A stretch of 64,000 bases of DNA from Tetragenococcus koreensis (GTDB taxonomy: Bacteria; Bacillota; Bacilli; Lactobacillales; Enterococcaceae). Positions within the stretch are counted from its first letter, which is position 1. The number at the start of each line of letters is the position of its first letter. Under the pieces are notes generated by a model. It did not search any database, was not told the DNA's origin, and worked only from the letters and a program-made list of their open reading frames with translations. Location: assembly GCF_003795145.1 (NCBI RefSeq), contig NZ_CP027786.1:2108001-2172000 (forward strand). Reading direction: 5' to 3'. Of this stretch, positions 60,005 through 64,000 are shown one piece after another. A program made the position numbers and the translations under genes.

Positions 60005-61462
60005 TTACAGTATTTCATTCAAATGTGCTAATGCTTTTTCTCTACCTAATAATTCAATAGTATCCGGTAATTCTGGTCCATGCATCGCACCAGATACCGC
60101 AATTCGAATCGGCATATATAAATTCTTGCCTTTTGAACCTGTTTCTTTTTGGACATCCTTAATTGCTTTTTTAACAGTCGGAGCATCTACTATCTCCAAT
60201 TGTTCTAATTGCGCTTTAAATGCATTAAGAACTGCCGGAACATTTTCACCTGCCAACACCTCTTTAGCTGTATCATCTAAAATAGGATGTTCGTCGAAGA
60301 AAAGATAAGTTAAATCAACAATTTGAGCAGCATAGCTCATTTGGGGTTGATACAAGCTAACTAGTTTTTTCACCCATGCCAAGCGTTCAGAACTAGGGTT
60401 TTTTTCTATACGTCCATCTGCTTGTAAATAAGGTAAACACATATTTGTTAGTGTATCGATATCTAATTGTTTAATATAATAATTTCCGATCCATTCTAAT
60501 TTTTTAGCGTCAAATGAAGCCGGCGATTTACTTAAACGACTTGATTCAAACATATCAATAATTTCTTGTTTTGAAAAAATTTCGTCTTCGCCTTTAGGCG
60601 ACCAACCAAGTAAGGCAATGAAATTCAACATTGCTTCAGGTAAGTAACCTAGCTGACGATATTCTTCAATAAATTGCAAGATTGATTCATCACGTTTACT
60701 CAATTTTTTGCCCGTATCGGCATTGATAATCAACGTCATATGGCCAAACTTCGGAATGGGCCAGCCAAATGCTTCATAAATCATCATTTGCTTGGGTGTA
60801 TTCGCAATATGATCGTCGCCGCGTAAAACATGCGTAATTCCCATCATATGATCATCTACAGTTACCGCAAAATTATAAGTCGGCATGCCATCTTTCTTTT
60901 GAATAATAAAGTCGCCACCTACATTATCTGATTCAAAAACAATTTCATCTTTTACCAGATCATCAAAACGATATTCAGTATTCTTCGGCACACGGAAACG
61001 GACAACTGGAACGATTCCTTGAGCTTCTTTTGCAGCTTGTTCTTCTACGGATAGATGAGCACATTTACCGCTATAATGAGGAATTTCACCTCTTGCTTTT
61101 TGAGCGTCTCTTTCTTCTTCTAATTCCTCTTGCGTACAATAGCATTTATATGCTCGATTACTAGCTAACAACTGTTCAATCAGTGGCAAATAGATATCTT
61201 GCCGTTCTGACTGACGATAGGGACCATAATCGCCCGGTTTTTCTGGTGATTCATCCCAGTCAACGCCTAACCAAGCTAGGTTATCCAATTGGCTTTTTTC
61301 TCCGTCTTCAATGTTTCTTTTTTGGTCGGTATCTTCGATGCGAATAATAAAATCGCCATCCATATGGCGAGCGTATAAATAATTAAACAAAGCGGTTCGA
61401 GCATTGCCTATGTGTAAGTGCCCCGTGGGGCTTGGTGCGTACCGCACACGTACTTTCGTCAT
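60005..61462 (-). CDS. gltX: Glutamyl-tRNA synthetase
   Basis: 485 aa; ATG at 61462 is preferred over 61468 because GAGG is better spaced (9 bp). [22 protein letters not shown], zinc-type CYCTQEE...GKCAHL segment, KLSKRDES loop. Charges tRNA-Glu (and by family in Firmicutes also tRNA-Gln). First of gltX-cysS-mrnC-rlmB. Confidence 0.98.
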   Translation of the reverse strand: MTKVRVRYAPSPTGHLHIGNARTALFNYLYARHMDGDFIIRIEDTDQKRNIEDGEKSQLDNLAWLGVDWDESPEKPGDYGPYRQSERQDIYLPLIEQLLASNRAYKCYCTQEELEEERDAQKARGEIPHYSGKCAHLSVEEQAAKEAQGIVPVVRFRVPKNTEYRFDDLVKDEIVFESDNVGGDFIIQKKDGMPTYNFAVTVDDHMMGITHVLRGDDHIANTPKQMMIYEAFGWPIPKFGHMTLIINADTGKKLSKRDESILQFIEEYRQLGYLPEAMLNFIALLGWSPKGEDEIFSKQEIIDMFESSRLSKSPASFDAKKLEWIGNYYIKQLDIDTLTNMCLPYLQADGRIEKNPSSERLAWVKKLVSLYQPQMSYAAQIVDLTYLFFDEHPILDDTAKEVLAGENVPAVLNAFKAQLEQLEIVDAPTVKKAIKDVQKETGSKGKNLYMPIRIAVSGAMHGPELPDTIELLGREKALAHLNEIL

Positions 61463-61546
61463 TTTCATCTTCCTCTTCTTTTTAAATCTTAAAGGTTTAT
61501 TATTTGATATAAGAATAACTATTCAGCTAAAATTGTACATTTAAAC

Positions 61547-61582
61547 GGCGGATTAGTAAAGCCTAACGGCTACCTAATCCGC
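61547..61582 (-). terminator. Hairpin after yacL
   Basis: GCGGATTAG pairs with CTAATCCGC on the minus strand around about 18 nt, 24 bp after the yacL stop; no strong U-run follows, so termination is uncertain. Confidence 0.5.
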
Positions 61583-61605
61583 ATTTATCTCGTAGTTACT
61601 TCACT

Positions 61606-62727
61606 TTATTTTTCTGAGTTTTGATTGTCAAGACCTCGTCCGGCATGGGCCGGCTTAGCAAAAATCATACGGCCAGCAGCGGTTTGCAGGGCACTCGTTA
61701 CAATAACACGCAATCGTTCGTTCATATAATGCATGCCTTCTTCTACCACGACCATCGTGCCATCATCTAAATAAGCCACTCCTTGCTGTCGTTCCGTCCC
61801 TGCTTTTATGATCATAACTTCCATTGATTCTCCAGGGATAACTACCGGTTTAACTGCATTTGCCAACTGGTTAATATTTAGTATTGGCACATTTTGAAAC
61901 TCAGCCACCTTGTTTAAATTATAGTCATTTGTTACCACGATACCATCTAACAATTTGGCAAGTTTTAACAGCTTACTGTCAACTTCTGAAATATTTTCAA
62001 AATCACCATCATACATTTCAACAGCAATGCCATCTTCTTTTTGTAAAGAATTTAAAATATCTAACCCTCTACGACCACGAACCCGTTTTAAACTATCACC
62101 AGAATCGGCAATATACTGCAGCTCGTACAATACAAAATTAGGAATCAGAAGTGTTCCTTCAATAAAACCAGTTTGTGCGATGTCATAAATACGCCCGTCA
62201 ATAATAACACTGGTATCTAATATTTTATATTTATGAAAAGGATCTTCTACCTTACGATCAAGTAATTGCTGGCTTTGCTGCTCATTTTTCTTTCCACGGG
62301 GAGCAAAAAGCTTCTTCCATTCCTCAATTCTGGTCACCCCGACTTGAAAACCAAAATAGCCGAATATAATCATCAACATGAAAGGTACAATACTGTTAAC
62401 AAAGGGCACTTCCCAATTATAAAACGGAATTGAGACTATCACACCCATAATCAATCCCAAAATCGTCCCGATAACGCCAAACAAAAGATAGGTCAAGCTA
62501 AATCCACTCAGCCATTTTTCGATTTTTTGAATCCCGGTTGAAATCATATTAGTTACCAATAATGAAAACAAATAAAAAATAAGTGCACCAATCAAACTAT
62601 TGGTTACATTATTATTCAACCAAGCATTTTGCTGCTGTCCGATCATTTCCCAACCTAGGGGCAATGAAGAAATACCCAAACTGGCACCAGCTAATACCAT
62701 TAAAACAGTAATGACTCGTTTTTGCAT
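61606..62727 (-). CDS. yacL: PIN/TRAM-domain membrane protein YacL
   Basis: 373 aa from ATG at 62727 (GGAGG 7 bp upstream). Four N-terminal membrane helices, then a PIN domain (KILDTSVIIDGRIYDIAQTGF, GRRGLDILN, VTNDYNLNKVA) with catalytic Asp residues and a C-terminal TRAM segment (GVAYLDDGTMVVVEEG). Predicted membrane-anchored RNase; target unknown. Follows radA by 24 bp. Confidence 0.93.
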   Translation of the reverse strand: MQKRVITVLMVLAGASLGISSLPLGWEMIGQQQNAWLNNNVTNSLIGALIFYLFSLLVTNMISTGIQKIEKWLSGFSLTYLLFGVIGTILGLIMGVIVSIPFYNWEVPFVNSIVPFMLMIIFGYFGFQVGVTRIEEWKKLFAPRGKKNEQQSQQLLDRKVEDPFHKYKILDTSVIIDGRIYDIAQTGFIEGTLLIPNFVLYELQYIADSGDSLKRVRGRRGLDILNSLQKEDGIAVEMYDGDFENISEVDSKLLKLAKLLDGIVVTNDYNLNKVAEFQNVPILNINQLANAVKPVVIPGESMEVMIIKAGTERQQGVAYLDDGTMVVVEEGMHYMNERLRVIVTSALQTAAGRMIFAKPAHAGRGLDNQNSEK

Positions 62728-62751
62728 ATACACACCTCCGTTCGTCTACTC

Positions 62752-64000
62752 TTAGCGAAATACACGTTTTAATGCTTCATCCAGCGTCGCTACACCCACA
62801 ACTTCGATGCCTGCTGGCGCTTGCCAGCCGCTTAAATTATTTTTGGGTAGATAAACTCTTTCAAAGCCTAATTTTTGTACTTCTTTTACACGTTGCTCAA
62901 TGGCACTGACACGACGGATCTCTCCTGTTAGTCCAATTTCGCCAATAAAGCACTCCGTGGGTTTTGTTCCTTTTTCTTTATAACTAGAAGCAATGCTAAT
63001 AGCTGTGGCTAAATCAATTGCCGGTTCATCTAATTTTACCCCACCGGCTGCTTTTAGATAAGCATCTTGGTTTTGTAAAAGTAAACCTGCTCGCTTTTCT
63101 AACACCGCCATAATTAAAGAAACCCGGCTAAAATCAAGGCCAGTCGTAGTTCGTTTAGCATTACCAAACATCGTTGGAGTAACTAATGCTTGAATCTCAA
63201 CTAAAATAGGACGAGTACCTTCCATTGCTACAACAATAGCTGAACCGCTAGTCCCTTCCAGTCGTTCTTCTAAAAAAACTTGCGAAGGATTACTAACTTC
63301 TTTTAATCCTTGTTCATACATCTCAAAAATACCAATCTCATTCGTTGAACCAAAACGATTTTTTACTGCCCGTAAAATGCGAAATGATTGATATTTATCC
63401 CCTTCAAAATATAAGACAGTATCGACCATATGCTCAAGCATGCGAGGACCAGCAATCGATCCTTCTTTAGTCACATGGCCCACCACGAAAATGGCGATTC
63501 CATTTGACTTAGCAATTTTTAATAATTCAGCCGTCGTTTCTCGAACTTGACTAACACTTCCAGCGACGCTTGAGATATCTGGCTGTGTCATAGTCTGTAT
63601 AGAATCAATAATCACATAGTCTGGCTGCAATTTTTCGATCGTATCACGAATATCTTGCATATCTGTCTCAGCAAATAGATAAAAGTCATTATCTTCATCG
63701 CCTAAACGCTGCGCGCGCATTTTTATTTGTTCTGCACTTTCTTCTCCAGAGACGTAAAGCACTTTACCGCCAGTTGCTGCCAGTTGTTGTGACACCTGTA
63801 AAAGTAAGGTAGATTTACCAATACCAGGATCGCCGCCTAACAGAATCATCGAACCTGGGACAACACCGCCACCTAACACACGATTTAACTCATCTAAAGA
63901 AGTTTTTACTCGCGGTTCCTTTCTAGGCGTGACATCTTTTAAAAGAGTCGCTTGCATTTTTTCTCCAGTCAACGTGGATCTTGTTCTGCGATCAGTAGTA
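62752..64000 (-). CDS. radA: DNA repair protein RadA (partial; 5' end outside window)
   Basis: The frame stays open to the window edge, 416 codons seen. The missing part should hold the N-terminal four-Cys zinc finger. Seen: Walker [16 protein letters not shown] motif (AVKNRFGST) and a Lon-like C-terminal domain ([19 protein letters not shown]). Branch-migrating helicase acting with RecA. The Met reading at 63972 is an internal TTG, not the start. Confidence 0.95.
   Translation of the reverse strand, partial: TTDRRTRSTLTGEKMQATLLKDVTPRKEPRVKTSLDELNRVLGGGVVPGSMILLGGDPGIGKSTLLLQVSQQLAATGGKVLYVSGEESAEQIKMRAQRLGDEDNDFYLFAETDMQDIRDTIEKLQPDYVIIDSIQTMTQPDISSVAGSVSQVRETTAELLKIAKSNGIAIFVVGHVTKEGSIAGPRMLEHMVDTVLYFEGDKYQSFRILRAVKNRFGSTNEIGIFEMYEQGLKEVSNPSQVFLEERLEGTSGSAIVVAMEGTRPILVEIQALVTPTMFGNAKRTTTGLDFSRVSLIMAVLEKRAGLLLQNQDAYLKAAGGVKLDEPAIDLATAISIASSYKEKGTKPTECFIGEIGLTGEIRRVSAIEQRVKEVQKLGFERVYLPKNNLSGWQAPAGIEVVGVATLDEALKRVFR

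Noticed and set aside
59847-60308. 153-aa plus-strand frame across the T-box and gltX end
   Set aside because: Covers a convincing minus-strand T-box and gltX coding sequence; no RBS, unusual composition.

Overview
The window reads as the chromosome of a low-GC Gram-positive of the order Lactobacillales, most likely Enterococcaceae (Enterococcus/Tetragenococcus-like; the species cannot be fixed from sequence alone). Reasons: the blocks ispE / Zn-ABC / purR / ndk / glmU / prs and radA / yacL / gltX / cysS / mrnC / rlmB / yacP / sigma factor, ctsR-clpC, a PASTA kinase with its phosphatase, a trehalose PTS with a GH65 phosphorylase, and the Listeria-type flavin-based extracellular electron transfer (EET) genes. 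Several proteins have strongly acidic tails, which would suit a salt-adapted member such as Tetragenococcus (inference). No rRNA, tRNA, prophage, CRISPR array or transposase was found. Almost all of the window is core genome.

Layout. 1-7.0 kb: EET locus. On the minus strand are menA/dmkA (cut by the window edge), the flavinyl-transferase fmnB and the flavo-lipoprotein pplA. Divergently on the plus strand are ndh2, eetB and dmkB. eetA, normally between ndh2 and eetB, is absent, and a 153-bp palindromic element lies there. 7.1-12.1 kb: glutathione reductase, a GNAT protein, a TrhP1/TrhP2-like U32 pair and a HAD phosphatase. 12.3-15.4 kb: ctsR-clpC with a CtsR operator. 15.5-24.3 kb: a housekeeping operon gmk-rpoZ-priA-fmt-rsmB-stp-prkC. 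24.5-27.5 kb: a PC4-like protein, a patatin-like protein and an unassigned gene. 27.5-31.1 kb: thiamine salvage (thiT, thiW, thiM, thiE, thiD) under a TPP riboswitch. 31.2-39.5 kb: a secreted histidine-phosphatase lipoprotein, then prs, glmU, ndk, purR, a zinc-type ABC transporter and ispE. 39.6-46.0 kb: trehalose locus (treP diverging from a GH65 phosphorylase, pgmB and treR) with operator and cre-like sites. 46.0-54.6 kb: rny, recA, cinA, pgsA, rodZ, ymfH, ymfF. 54.8-64.0 kb: mscL, veg, a SigH/ComX-like sigma factor, yacP, rlmB, mrnC, cysS behind a Cys T-box, gltX, yacL and radA (cut by the window edge).

How the genes work together. Ndh2 would pass NADH electrons to a demethylmenaquinone made by DmkA and DmkB; PplA, flavinylated by FmnB, would carry them outside the membrane. 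TreP imports trehalose as trehalose-6-phosphate; the GH65 enzyme would split it to glucose-6-P and beta-glucose-1-P, and PgmB converts the latter to glucose-6-P.

The least ordinary feature is a family of five palindromic elements (132-209 bp) with 14-bp terminal inverted repeats. Each begins 9-20 bp after the stop codon of a core gene (ndh2, rpoZ, prs, glmU, ispE). Two carry an internal 31-bp tandem repeat in different copy number (2 and 3). Several end in a U-run in the sense of the upstream gene, so they look like mobile terminators.
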